Assembly: GCA_013076295.1 (NCBI GenBank)
Contig: RQOL01000374.1
Coordinates: 2,222,743 to 2,286,742, forward strand
Source: Sanderia malayensis
Lineage: Eukaryota > Cnidaria > Scyphozoa > Semaeostomeae > Pelagiidae
Direction of reading: 5' to 3'
Length of the DNA stretch: 64,000 bases
This document shows positions 46,476 to 57,916 of this stretch, one piece after another (within the stretch, counting starts at the first letter, position 1; every line of letters begins with the position of its first letter). Under the pieces are notes generated by a model. The model saw only the letters and a list, made by a program, of their open reading frames with translations, was not told the DNA's origin and made no database searches. Made by a program: the position numbers and the translations under genes.

Positions 46476-49041
46476 GCTTGCATTACATAAGTGAAAATTC
46501 TACAAACAAACGTTTCTGTCTGTCTCGCATTTGATGTCTGGCAATAGATCAGCATATACTCCCGGAAGGTACCACCTTCGTGCGGAGAAATTCAAACAAC
46601 TATTTTCAAGTAGTCCTGTACCCCAGTATATAGAAATGTGATGGTAAATGAGCCGCTGCTGGGGTTTAAGGGGCAAACATGGGGGTTAAACATTACAGAA
46701 AATGACTCTTACCTCTGCGGAGGAGCAAGATCTGTATTGATCTTCTAACATGCAACAAAAGGAAACTATGTAGTAAATAAAATTGTTTAATGGCTATATG
46801 TGGAAGCATGATGCATTAAAAGGTGTTTGAATGGGTCATGTGACTCATTAGTACCCTCTTAAACATATATGGTATGCACGTGTACAGCCGTAAAAGCTGG
46901 CTGAAAAATTTTTTTTATACTTAGAAACTGTGCAGCGTCTCATTTCACATATTCCTTTAGGAGAGTATTATAGTAAAGGTGATTTACACTGTCACATGAT
47001 CAATAAAACTCTTACAATATATGGTAATCGGGTCAAATCTGCATATATAGTATTGGATACTTTAAATAGAACAGATTGATTTTAGCACACTAAAGGCCTC
47101 TGATGTGTGTCTCTGATGATAAAATTTGATGCCCTTTTTCTCGCATCCCCCTTCTTTACAGTAATAGTCAAAATCAAAAATATCTTTTATCATTGAATAT
47201 GCGTGGGATAGCAATAGCAGGTCCATGAAGCAAGAAGTCACCTGCACCTGGAGTGATAGAGTCAATAACTAAATTTGTTATGCGTATAGGTTGGCAAATA
47301 CCTCATTTGCATCATTCACTAATAGTATTCTCGTCATCGCTTTTGTTCGGATAGTGGTGCAGTTGGCAAAATTGGCGTCATAGCAGCAGCTTCCTGTAAG
47401 CGTTCTTGGCTGCTGCAATCTTCTGTTCTGCCCCCCCCACCCCTCAGGCACCTAGGGTTATGTGTTGAATGCAGGAAATTCAAATAGATTTATTTCATAT
47501 GATCACTAGTCCTTTCTACAAGGTGCTCCTTTTTGATCCATTATGCGTTTTCATGTTTGCTTTCATCTAATTCTTTGGCAGCAGTGGGTTGATGTGCTTT
47601 CTTGCCACATGCACACAGCGTGTTGTTTTCTTCTTCCCGTCGGACTTTAAGAAATGTGTGGTTTTGCTGAGACAACCCATGACACCTCTGATGGCCTTTG
47701 GAATCCCAAGTCTGAATCGATAGTCTTTTCCAATATCATCCATCATGTTGGTCATTTTGAACACAACAGCATGCTTCCATTCTCAATCCCTTGTGATCAA
47801 ACTTGGACGAAAAAATGCCTTTGCATAGAATATAATGAAATGAAGTGTACATCAAAACTTGAAATATGGAAAGCGTATAGTTTATTTAGAAACTACATAA
47901 CAATTGTGGACTTTGTGCTGCAAAATCAAGAACATGCTATTTGAGGTATCTGTCTTACTGTTAATATAATTTGATAATCTCCCAGGAATGGAAGACATTT
48001 CTCAATGATGTAATGTTGTGAGATTTGGAACTCCTCCTTTTTCCAATGTCACATAGGATCTAAAAATGTGATGGATATTCATCAGTTATGTGTCATGTGT
48101 TCCCATTTCTGTGTAAATAACTAGAGGTAGTTCACTGACATTAAAATCGGTCTAGCGGCAAACTTCTTGAGGAAAAATGAAAGCCTCCCAAAGTTCATGG
48201 TAGGTCTCTGATCAGTCTGGCCACTGATTACAGCTCTTATTATGTTGTTGTCGTCCGCATTTTCCTCTGAGTCGATCTAGTCCTCTCCGCACAGGTTATG
48301 CAGTTTTATAATTTCTGACAGGCATTTTGTTGCAGAATTGATTGCCTTTCTGAACTTTTTTCGATCTTCAAGCCTTCTGTGCAAGAAGATTTGGTAACAT
48401 CCCACTAAATGAATTTGCTACCACTCTGATGAGAAGCCTGTAGGGATAGCAGGTATTTTGTAATATAAGCCTCAATCTTGCAAGCTGAATTTGCCCAAGT
48501 GCTCTTATTTCTATTATGTAAGTTACTCATCTGAGCCTAAATGAGCCTTTTTGCTCTCTGGAGATCTGTTGACTTTTTTGACGAAATCCATATTGCCCAT
48601 CATGACCAATGTGGTACGTGGAACCACAATGGAGTTCGACAGATATTTTGTAGCCTATGTAAGGAAAGTATGATATTCTGCTACACACCTGAGTAAGCCG
48701 GCATAAATCCGATCTGCAAAAAAAGTTATTCTTAGATAAATTTTAACAATCCTAACATTACATAAGAGCATTAAGCTCAAGACAGGATTTGAAAACCAGA
48801 ATTAAATTCACACTAACCACCAATATACCCAATATAGCCATCAATAGCTCCACTGCTCTGCTTGCATCTAACATACCCAGTATAGGGCCACAGCGCACTG
48901 CCATCTGGATTAACTTTGCCAAACCAGATATTCCCGCACTAATTAGAAGTTGTTTTTCATGTTCTACAAACGTGATCCAATTATCCTTGGAGGGCAAGAT
49001 TTCAGGGTATGTCGATTATCAGCGCCAATACTCAACAGCCT
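46476..49041. other. No confident gene; weak coding fragments
   Basis: A minus-strand frame at 47764-47567 (MDDIGKDYRFRLGIPKAIRG, then MGCLSKTTHFLKSDGKKKTT) looks coding but is unassigned. A minus segment near 48850-48960 (WFGKVNPDGSALWPYTGYVR) is similar in quality. I see no repeat or terminus here. Confidence 0.3.
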
Positions 49042-49135
49042 ACCTATCAGTCAATGTTTCTTGATAATAGATAGACAGGCGAGCGCAGTGAGCTAACCCA
49101 TTTTAGGTGGGACATTAGCGTAAGCGATGTTTCTT
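49042..49135. repeat. Partial unit of the GC-rich palindromic repeat, locus 4
   Basis: TATCAGTCAATGTTTCTTGATAATAGATAGACAGGCGAGCGCAGTGAGC is followed by a shortened TTAGGTGGGACATTAGCGTAAGCG. It is one damaged unit without the array, and so shows that the unit can exist singly. Confidence 0.85.
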
Positions 49136-49186
49136 GATAATAGATAGCTAGATAGAAGATAGAGACAGTGGGAATTTCGTTAATCG

Positions 49187-49227
<41 letters not shown>

Positions 49228-49369
49228 TCGTAAGAGAGTGGTTCCAAATGGCCAACACAGCATCTGCCATTGCAGATGCACTATGTGTGTTTTCTCTTAT
49301 TGCCTTTGAATAGTAGACTTACAAAGAATTAATAAACTTCTTTGTCAGTGTCCCTTGACCACACATAGT

Positions 49370-49960
49370 TTTACCATCTCAGAGCTTTCTGTTTCCTGAT
49401 CTTTACTTCGATGACGGGAGGCGGCCTCCCATTCGCTTTTGTATATGGCCAATGATATAAAGCGCCAAAGGCGTTAGATACCTGACTCCGCATGATGACA
49501 TCTTTCACCTCCTTTTGCAGTTTTATTTTGTTTTCTAGCCATTCCTTCTCCAGCTGAACTTTACGTACTGTGGTGCCTTCATTCTCCTGTTATCCTTTTA
49601 CTCGTTCTCGTGCCGTTGCTTTGTTAATCAGTTGCTGCTTCTCTATCTCCTTTTGGACTTGATGAGTGTTTTGCTCCTTTTCTGCCTCCAGTAGCAGTTC
49701 TCATGTCTCGAAATGCCGCCAAATCCAGTTTTTTGAGCTGTTGACCAAGAAGCTATTTCTTTTATGGTTCGTAATCATCCAACATTTCATCCTTTGTCCG
49801 ATTAATTGAAGCTTTGATCCTGTTGATGAGTTCTCTGACTCGTTAAAGCAGAAGTTCTTATTCTTCCATGTCCCTATCCTCCATTTCTTCCGATATTTCT
49901 TCCAGATCCATTTTCACTAACTTAGATTCCTCACACTGAATGTGGAATTGTGAGGAATCC
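49370..49960 (-). pseudogene. Decayed coiled-coil protein gene
   Basis: Minus-strand coding runs through several frames: VKMDLEEISEEMEDRDMEE, VRELINRIKASINRTKDEML, EKEQNTHQVQKEIEKQQLIN, KVQLEKEWLENKIKLQKEVK and FGALYHWPYTKANGRPPPVI. The heptad-like Leu/Ile and charged pattern predicts a coiled coil. The last 105 codons contain one stop, and earlier parts show frameshifts. I do not recognise the family. A region with heat-shock-type motifs lies upstream (50230-50395). Confidence 0.35.
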
Positions 49961-50229
49961 AAGTGATAATGCATCCACTGTCAACAGACAGCCTTTGACA
50001 CTGAATAAATCGCCAAAATCGATGTGCTCCAGTAGTGGTAGTGCCTATGCCGTTCTTCCTGTTGACTTTAGGCCCAAAAGAGATGTGAAATAATTCACAA
50101 ACTACAGCAAAGGGTCTGTGAGTTGCTTTAACTATTCCAATGTACCTTAGAATCACTGAATCTCAACCTTAGTCTTCATACAAGTATCGAGCTGGTCTCA
50201 TATAATATGAATAAACAAGAATATCCTAG

Positions 50230-50395
50230 AATGATTACACAGTGTCCTAAAATATAAAATAATCTAGAATGTTCTAGGAATCATAGAAAGTTCGATATGT
50301 TATGATATAAGTAAGTTCAAGTTAGTTCTATTATTAATCTAAGAATAACAAAATTGAAAGTTCTTCAAGAGTCTAGAAAGTTCTTCGCCACACAT
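50230..50395 (-). promoter_or_regulatory. Heat-shock-element-like cluster
   Basis: GAATGTTCTAGGAA (about 50258-50271) and CTTCAAGAGTCTAGAAAGTTCTTCG (about 50366-50390) contain alternating GAA/TTC pentamers at two-base spacing, with imperfect units between. It is 270 bp or more upstream of the coiled-coil remnant on the minus strand. Regulation is inferred from motif only. Confidence 0.4.
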
Positions 50396-50636
50396 GTAAG
50401 TGAAATTTACTGAATTTGTCTGGGCTTCTGCTTGAACTGGATGATATTGGCATACTTTCGTGTAGCCTCAGTAGCGTTGAATTTTTTAGCCCATTGAAGA
50501 AAATTGTGGGGGGAGGGGGGTTGGGAACACGCCAAACATCACAAAATGAACAGATAGTTGCCATTTTCCTTTGCTAACAACTCTACAGGCATTGTCCCTT
50601 CCAGTTCAAATGTAAACAGCCCTTGGTTCAATCAAC

Positions 50637-50794
50637 TATAATGTCCTGTTGTCGCAAGTAGAAACACAAGAAAAGGAGACTGTTTAACTCTTTATCACTT
50701 GAACACTAACTCGACAATGTCTGTCTCGCATAAAAGCATTTGTTTATATTATGCATGCGCATTAAATAATACTTTATGTAATATAAACATTACA
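50637..50794 (-). repeat. 3' LTR of the Gypsy-like element
   Basis: On the minus strand it starts TGTAATGTTTATATTAC and ends GACATTATA. It matches the other LTR except at 8 of 158 positions (about 5 percent). The outer neighbour TCAAC is the target duplication. Confidence 0.95.
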
Positions 50795-50810
50795 TCTCCC
50801 CTTTGCTTTA
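50795..50810 (-). other. Polypurine tract
   Basis: Minus-strand AAAGCAAAGGGGAGA lies immediately before the 3' LTR. This is the usual place and composition for the primer of plus-strand DNA synthesis. Confidence 0.8.
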
Positions 50811-51399
50811 GATAAATGTTCAGCTTTCTTAACATAACAAAACAATGATTATATAGCTCAAATATAAAATAGAACTTCAGAAAAAGTACGAGTAGATATT
50901 TTAAGAGTCATAAACATTGTGTCTATATCGTTGCACATTACGTCTGTTTCTTTGAGGGTAACAATTAAAGTATAGCTAATTAAAGCTGCCGATCTGGCCT
51001 ATTTAAATCCTGAAAATCCTCAATGTAATCAGAATCATCTGATATGAAATCTTTTCCAAGTTTTCTTGAAGTGAGATATATTTCTCGTTAATGTCCAACC
51101 CCAACCGAGCCACAACCAGAGTGGTGATTGACTTGCGGGAAAATTGGGCATCTGTGCACTGCCATGACAGTAAAGTGCAGAATACTGCACTTTACTGTCA
51201 GGTGATTGCCTAGGGAAAGCACAGATTTTCGGCCCAACGAACCCGACTGGTGACGGCCAATCACGCTAATCTTTACTTCACCCTTCTACCAGGAATCGGA
51301 ATGTGAATGGCTGAGAGTATCCTAGGGAAAGCGGAGAGTGAGGACAGAAAAGGAAGAGAGAAAGATATAGCGAACGACGAGAAGAGGCAGAAGCTAGTG

Positions 51400-53290
51400 T
51401 CTGCTCACCATACAGAGGCAGCCACCAGCCAATTGCAAGGCGATATTGACTCACAGAGGTGAGTCGTTGATATGCGGGGTCGGTTTGTCATACAGAGACA
51501 GGGACCGGCCAAATGCGGTATTGACTCACGGAAGTGAGTTTTTGATATGCAGAGTCGGTGTGTCATACAGATACAGCCACTAGCCAAATGCGATACTGAC
51601 TCACGCCTGTGAGCCGCTGATATGCGGAGTCGGTGTGTTATACAGATACAGCCACCGGCCAAATGCGATACTGACTCATCCCTGTGAGCCGCTGATATGC
51701 GGAGTCGGTGTGTCATGCAATGCAAGGTGATACTGACTCACCCAGATGAGTTGCTGATATGCGGACTGGTTTGTCATACCGAGACTGATACTTACTCATA
51801 CAGCTTAGTCGTCAACAGTGCGGCATTGAGTGCTCGTGGTACCATGGCAGTAGTGGCGACGCCAACGCCGAAGCTATGCAACACGAATCTACCTTGCTCA
51901 CGCGTGTGAGCTGCCGATAGCAACAATTTTGGATTGGCTCATCCTATAAAGACAGCTGCGGGCCGAATGCCAGGCAATACTTGCTCACGCATGTGAGCCG
52001 CTGATAGCAACAATGTTGGATCGGTTCATCCTATAAGGACAGCTCCAGGCCGAATGCAAGGCAATACTGGCTCAAGCACGTGAGCCGCCGATAGCAACAA
52101 ATTTGGATTGGCTCTGCAACAAAAACAGCGAGAGTCCGAATGCAAGGCAATACTGACTGAAGCAGGCGAGGCGCTAATAGCAAAGATTTTGGATTAGTTT
52201 GTTATGCAAAGATAGCAACAGTGCGAATGCAAGGCAATACTGACTCAAGCAGGTGGGCCGTGAATAGCAAAAATGTTGGATTAGTTCGTCATGCAAAAAC
52301 AGTGACAGTGAGAATGCAAGGCAATACTGACTAAAGCCGGTGAGCCGTTAATAGCAAAGATTTTGGATTAGTTTGTTATGCAAAGACAGCGACAGTGAAA
52401 ATGCAAGGCAATACTGACTCAAGCAGGTGACCCGCAAATAGCAAAGATTTTGGATTAGTTCGTTATGCAAAGACAGCGACAGTGAGAATGCAAGGCAATA
52501 CTGGCTCAAGCAGGTGAGCCGCAAATAGGAAAGATTTTGGATTAGTTCGTTATGCAAAGACAGCAACAGTGAGAATGCAAGGCAATACTGACTCAAGCAG
52601 GTGAGACGCGAATAGCAAAGATTGTGGATTAGTTCATCATGCAAAGGCAATGACAGTGCAAATGCAAGGCAATACTGACTCAAGCAGGTGTGCCGCTAAT
52701 AGCGAAGATTGTGGATTGGCTCATGATGCAAAGACAGCGACAGTGAGAATGCAAGGCAATACTGACTCAAGCAGGTGAGCCGCTGACAGCAAAGATTGTG
52801 GATTGGCTCATGATGCAAAGACAGCGACAGTGAGAATGCAAGGCAATAGTGACTCAAGCAGGTGAGCCGCTAACAGCAAAGATTGTGGATTGGCTGATGA
52901 TGCAAAGACAGCGACAGTGAGAATGCAAAGCAATATTGACTCAAGCAGGTAAGCCGCTAACAGCAAAGATTGTGGATTGGCTCATGATGCAAAGACAGCG
53001 ACAGTGAGAATGCAAGTCAATACTGACTCAAGCAGGTGAACCGCTAACAGCAAAGATTGTGGATTGGCTGATGATGCAAAGACAGCGACAGTGAGAATGC
53101 AAGGGAATACTGACTCAAGCATGTGAGCCGCTGATAGCAAGGATTTTGGATTAGTTCATCATGCAAAGACAGCGACAGTGAAAATGCAAGGTGATACTGA
53201 CTCGCACAGGGAAGGTGTTGATAGGCAAAGTTTTTTAGTGTGGCTGGTCACGCACGGAGAGCCGCAGGCCGAATGAAAGGCAATACTGAC
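51400..53290. repeat. Tandem array, 75-87-bp units, inside the Gypsy-like element
   Basis: Roughly 22 units. The regular part (about 51930-53200) has an 87-bp period: GCAAAGACAGC falls at 52380, 52467, 52554 and so on. Consensus words are GACAGCGACAGTGAGAATGC, AAGGCAATACTGACTCAAGC, AGGTGAGCCGC and GCAAAGATT.TGGATTGGCT. The first units (51400-51900) are shorter (about 75-80 bp) and more diverged. A perfect 16-bp hairpin (51165-51180 with 51185-51200) lies just before it. Because 87 is a multiple of 3, long open frames cross it; they are not evidence of a protein. Confidence 0.92.
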
Positions 53291-54258
53291 TCACACATGT
53301 GAGTCCCGAACAGTGTTGACTGAAGCTCTGTGTGCCGTAAGAGCCTTAATGGAACTAGGCGCCAAGCCATAGACAGCAGAAACGTGAAAACATGTGACAC
53401 GATAATAATGAGTATCCAGAAAGAAGCAAAGCAAACGAGCAAAAGAATAAGCAAATGATTAACATAACGAAATTGCTACAGCACTTGGCTGAGTGTGATG
53501 CATCAACTAACAGTGGGAGTGTTAGTGCGAGTGCAGCATAGGCTAGGCTGTGTCGAGGTGTTTTGAGATGTTTGCTAAAGCCGCAGGGGGGTGCAACATG
53601 AACCAGTGTTAAAATCTGGGGTGTCAAAAGTTTACAATTTGCGAGAAATTTGCTGGCAGGGTTGACTGACATATTGTCATATTTTAAGGTTGCTGGCATA
53701 ATATTTGTGTTGGGCCTATTGCCCTATCTTGACAGAATGGACAGACAAGCCACTTTGATAACGCAAGCAATTTTAAGCCTCAACAGCAAAGGAGATACAT
53801 GTGAGCAAAGCAAGCACCTGGTGAATCCGACATGGCATGCTGCACTTTTTGCCAAGTTTAATACTCGGGCAAGATTCAAATCTTAAGCAACATGAAGAAA
53901 CTGCAAAGGATACAATGGTTATAAGACTGATATCCAGCAACGCAAAGATCTGTCGTATGCAGCCTTCAGAACATAGAAGTTGTTGGTGCCTTCTCTCAAG
54001 AAACAGTAGCACTACATGGTTATCTTTGCAGCCATACAGTGCCTCTGCGGTGGATTTTAGATTTTGGGCATATTGCAGCGTGAATTTGCAACTCTGGCCC
54101 CCTGACTGTGAGACGCCCCCGATGTGAACGCTGGTTGCTTCCGACCGAGAAACGAAAATGTTAACGAGGGGAGCCTCGACCACAAGAGCCGAAAGTTTTC
54201 GACAGCGCAGCACAAGAATCAGTTGTTAAAACGCCTTTGGCATGGATAAACGCTGCAA
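53291..54258. other. No gene recognised between tandem array and pol
   Basis: Unassigned sequence in the 3' part of the LTR element. Both strands have moderate open frames without recognisable motifs. No env-like signature (signal peptide, fusion peptide, transmembrane anchor) is evident. Confidence 0.4.
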
Positions 54259-54834
54259 TTATGTATACTGAACACGGGTATTGCCAAAGTCAAGAGGTAC
54301 AGTTGACGCAATGGCAGAAAATAGAGCCGAGGTAATGAACGAAGAAAAGTAACAAAGACACACGTATGTCGGGCAAGGTAAGAACGGCAATAAAAGGCGA
54401 GCAACAGCAAAAAGGAGTTTCGCAATCTGTAGGTTCGTTAAAATTATGTACATTAATTTAGATAAGCATGGATGTACATGAGGGAGCATAAGAAACAGCA
54501 AAATAAATGGAACGATCTCACTGAGAATGCGGGCCTGAAGGGACGATACAACAAGCAACTTTTCAACTTGAAATTCCGGTGTGGCCAGGCAGCTATAATA
54601 TGTCGAAACAAGCCCAGCGGTGAAGCGACAACAGCAATCAATGAATGCTAAAATAACCTTTTGAAACTGGCAGCCAATTGTGAGATAAACAAGCGATAAA
54701 ACATTAAAACCAAGCAGCAATTTGGCAAGCATGCAGCACGCATGTAATCCAAAGCCAACTGACCACCCACTGGGGAGGAATGCTACATGGCGCAACAGCA
54801 AGCAGTGTCCATTAAACTTGGTTAAACCACACAT
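54259..54834 (-). CDS. Hydrophobic open frame after integrase, unknown
   Basis: A 191-codon frame on the pol strand starts 4 bp after the integrase stop. It is rich in Leu, Cys, Phe and Ala, with several hydrophobic stretches of about 20 residues. The position is where some Gypsy elements carry a third gene, but I see no recognisable envelope features and the skew may come from CAGCAA-like DNA read in reverse. Low confidence. Confidence 0.2.
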   Translation of the reverse strand: MCGLTKFNGHCLLLRHVAFLPSGWSVGFGLHACCMLAKLLLGFNVLSLVYLTIGCQFQKVILAFIDCCCRFTAGLVSTYYSCLATPEFQVEKLLVVSSLQARILSEIVPFILLFLMLPHVHPCLSKLMYIILTNLQIAKLLFAVARLLLPFLPCPTYVCLCYFSSFITSALFSAIASTVPLDFGNTRVQYT

Positions 54835-54837
54835 GCT

Positions 54838-55620
54838 CTAACCCGTGATTATTTGATGATTCTGATTTTCAGCGGTGATCATCGTTCCTTTCTTTGCTAT
54901 CACAGTGTAGGGACTTGGATTGAATTTAGTTGAAAACTTGTTTTGCTTTCTTTGTTTAACAAGCACCAAGTCGCCTACACTTATCATGGACTTTTTTGTG
55001 AGATTATTTCCATCAGCATTTTGCTTCATTTTTTCTTTCGCGTCAGCATCTCTTTCCACCAGTTGTTTGTGAACCTGTGAGTTGCTTTCTCTGTTGAGTG
55101 TTGGTAACTTTGTGTTTATATCTCGATTAAATAAAAGCTTAGCTGGTGCAAATTCTGTAGTGCTGTGAGGTGTTGCTCTATAATTCAATAAGAATTTATT
55201 TAATTCCTTCCTCCAGTTTTGATTATTGGTGACAGCAGCGAGAATCGCTTTCGTGAGGGGCTTCATGGAGTTTTCTGGTTAGCCTGTAGCCACAAAGGTG
55301 TGATGCGGTGATGCACAGAGCCAATTTCACTTAAAAATTCTCTAACATCTGCACTGGAGAAGGGGGGTCCATTATCAATTTTAATCAACTTTGGGATGCA
55401 GTGGTGTCATTTTGAAAGGTTCTGAGCGATTTACAGGTCCATTCACTTGGCAGGCGATGCAATTGTGAAGGAGTTGCTGAACAAGAATATCAATTTTCGG
55501 AAACCATATTTTCTCTCTAAGGACTTTCTTGGTTTTGACAACTCCTTGGTGTTCTTCATGAGCGATATCCAAGGCCCTTTTGCGAAGGGGCTCAGGAAGA
55601 ACGATCTTTGTTCCTCATAG
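54838..55620 (-). pseudogene. Gypsy integrase with internal deletion
   Basis: In order on the minus strand: zinc-binding domain (MDIAHEEHQGVVKTKKVLRE, two His, then CIACQ); LIKIDNGPPFSS (second catalytic Asp) near 55375; a partial Glu region (NSMKPLTKAILAAV, after a small frame break near 55278); NKFLLNYRATPHSTTEFAPA; and a C-terminal SH3-like tail (ISVGDLVLVKQRKQNKFSTK) ending at 54838. The roughly 65-residue stretch with the first catalytic Asp is missing: TPLHP joins directly to PKLIKIDNG near 55385. Such an integrase cannot join DNA. Confidence 0.85.
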
Positions 55621-57140
55621 AATTATATTATCCTGTGGAGAGACTGCCAATTCATCTCCGGTGTGATAAAATGCACGTAAATCTTCCATACATACACTGT
55701 CTGGTAATGAAAGCACAGAATTTGGCTTGAGAAAGTCCCATCGTTTGTGATCTCTTATCAAGGTTATCAAATATTGTAAAGTAGCATCCTGTTGTGTAGC
55801 TGCTTGAATTTCTGCAAGATTCATTGCTTTCGGTACTGTGTAGGCTGAGATAAGAGCAGGGTTGTCCAACACCTCCTGACTGTCTGCAAGTGGGTGTCTT
55901 GATAAAAAGTCTGAAGGATTATGCTGTCCTTTTGTATAAACAACATTAAAGCCGTAATCTTGAAGGTGAAGGTTCCACCTTTCGATACGTGCAGAGGTCT
56001 TTGATTTAGGATTGTTCAAGATCAATTCCATCGGTTTACAATCGGTGTAAAAGGTGAATTTGTCACCATATAAATACATGTGTAGACGCTCGATGGCCCA
56101 GACTATGGCGAGAGCTTCACGCTCTGTTTGGGAATGACGTTGTTCTACATCTGTTAACATAAGAAGATCTGCTAACGTAAGAAACAACATTTTGATTTCC
56201 CGTATCCGGCGTGATTTGGGAAAGTATTGCAGATAAACCATATGGCAATGCGTCAGTGATAACCTCTGTAGCTTTCGTTTTATCAAAATAAGCCATGACA
56301 ACATCGCTGGTTAAGGCTTGTTTTTTTTTGGCAAATGCATGTTCATGAAAGTCTGTCCACTTGAAGACTATATCTTTCTGTGTGATTGTTCGTAGCGGCT
56401 TTGTTAAGTCGCTAAAATTCGGAATGAATTTGGCGCAATAGTTTACCATTCCAAGGAAGCTGCAAACAGGGCTTGTAGACCTGGGCGAAGGAGCATCATG
56501 AATGGCTTTAACTTTCTTTGGATCTGGTGATATTCCATTCGCAGAAAAGACAAAACCGAGGAAGGTTAACGATGATTGATTGAACGAGCATTTCTCTTTA
56601 TTCAACGTTAGACCAACTGTGGAAAACTTTTCAAAAACAGCTTGAAGTGCTTTGTTATGCTCATCCTGAGTCTATCCAAATACAATTACGTCATCGCTGA
56701 AGTTAATAACCCCAGGAATATCGTGAAGTTGTTGATGAATAGCATCTGGAAAGATTTCACTAGCGGAGTTGGTGCCAAAATTCAATCTTTTATATCTGCG
56801 AAGACATTTGTGCATAACAAAAGTGGTAATATATCGGCTTTCAGGTGCAAGTGGCAATTGGTGATATCCTGATCATAAATGTAGTTTATGGAAAATTGTG
56901 GCGCCATTTAATGAATTAATGAGGTCATCCACTGTTAGACTTGGATGGCACTCCCTTGGAATTGCTTTGTTCGAAAATTGCATGTCCACAGAAATTCTGA
57001 TATTGCCATCGTTTTTGGGAATAACAACCAAAGGAGAAACATAAGGTGTTGGGCCATCAACACGCTCAATAATGTCTTGTTTTTCTAAGTCATCTAACGC
57101 GTCAGAAACTTTTTTCGGAAGTGGAATGGAATGTGACGCG
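55621..57140 (-). pseudogene. Gypsy reverse transcriptase and RNase H
   Basis: From about 57140: KVSDALDDLEKQDIIERVDG, PYVSPLVVIPKNDG, then KLHL-stop-SGYHQ near 56875, where the family has a catalytic Asp (KLDLRSGYHQ); here Asp is His and Arg is a stop. Then the fingers/palm (FGTNSASEIFPDAIHQQLHD) and VINFSDDVIVFG (catalytic Asp pair). Next come the thumb and connection (FLGFVFSANGISPDPKKVKA, SFLGMVNYCAKFIPNF). RNase H follows, with ITDALPYGLSAILSQ (first Asp), TEREALAIVWAIERLH (Glu) and FYTDCKPME (Asp), ending QHNPSDFLSRHP. Frame changes occur near 56610 and 56200. The enzyme is dead in this copy. Confidence 0.9.
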
Positions 57141-57398
57141 CGGTTTGAACAACCGGAGAGATCGAAGTATCGATGAGTAGCTTGACTTCATAATCCTTAA
57201 GCTTTCCTATGCCTTAAAACAGCTCTGGATGACGGGTCTTAAGCTGCAAACTGTCGAGGGGCTGCTCTTTTACAGCATTTAAATGTAGATCAATAAACCA
57301 AGGTCACGAGCGGTGTTGAAACAGAGAAGTGAGCCAGATTGGCCTGCCATAACGTGAATAGTTGATGTAGTGAACTTGCTCTTTGATTCAATATGAGT

Positions 57399-57592
57399 TT
57401 AAAATTTGCCAAGTGTTTTTAACGGGGTAATAGATCCATAAGCGTAAAGGCTAGTAGAAGATTTTTGTAGAGAAACAGGATTATTTCTGGTGAGGAAATC
57501 AAATGTTTCCTGGTCGATGATGTCCGTACTAGCACCTGTATCTAAAACCATCAGGACAAATTTGTTGAAAATTTTCACCATTTTTGTCTGTG
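57399..57592 (-). pseudogene. Gypsy aspartic protease fragment
   Basis: VLMVLDTGASTDIIDQETFD is the retropepsin active-site signature (D-T-G-A-S). It is followed by SLYAYGSITPLKTLGKF and a stop. The frame runs into the inserted DNA transposon at 57599, which separates it from gag. The protease matures the Gag-Pol polyprotein. Confidence 0.85.
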
Positions 57593-57624
57593 CTAATTTA
57601 TGGCGAGCCGTCCCGGCAAAAATT

Positions 57625-57880
57625 ATGTGTGGTGTGCATGCAGAACTGTGTGTGGTGGGTACCCATATTTTGTGCGGTGTGTATGCACCTTTGTGCGGTG
57701 TGTATGCACTTTTGTGCGGTGTGGATGCAGTTTTGTGCGGTGTGTATGCAGTTTTGTATCGTGTGTGTATGCAGTTTTGTGTCTTGTGTGTATGAGTTTT
57801 GTGTCTTGTGTGTATGAGTTTTGTGTCGTGTGTGTATGCAGTTTTGTACTGTGTGTGTATGCAGCTTTGTGTCGTGTAAT
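57625..57880 (+). repeat. Left subterminal repeat array of transposon 1
   Basis: About nine copies of a 20-27-bp word close to TTTGTGCGGTGTGTATGCA. The right end (62405-62605) carries the reverse-complement set (TGCACACACGCCGCACAA and similar). Subterminal arrays of this kind usually bind transposase. Frames reading Val-Cys-Met-His-like repeats are artefacts. Confidence 0.85.
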
Positions 57881-57916
57881 TCTCGAAACGTCTAGGCACC
57901 CTGCATTAACAACAAA

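Noticed and set aside
51400..53290. Possible CRISPR array
   Set aside because: Units are contiguous and diverge along their whole length with no unique spacers. The context is an animal retroelement.
54259..54834. Envelope gene making the Gypsy-like element an endogenous virus
   Set aside because: No recognisable signal peptide, cleavage site, fusion peptide or anchor arrangement. The hydrophobic skew alone is weak evidence.
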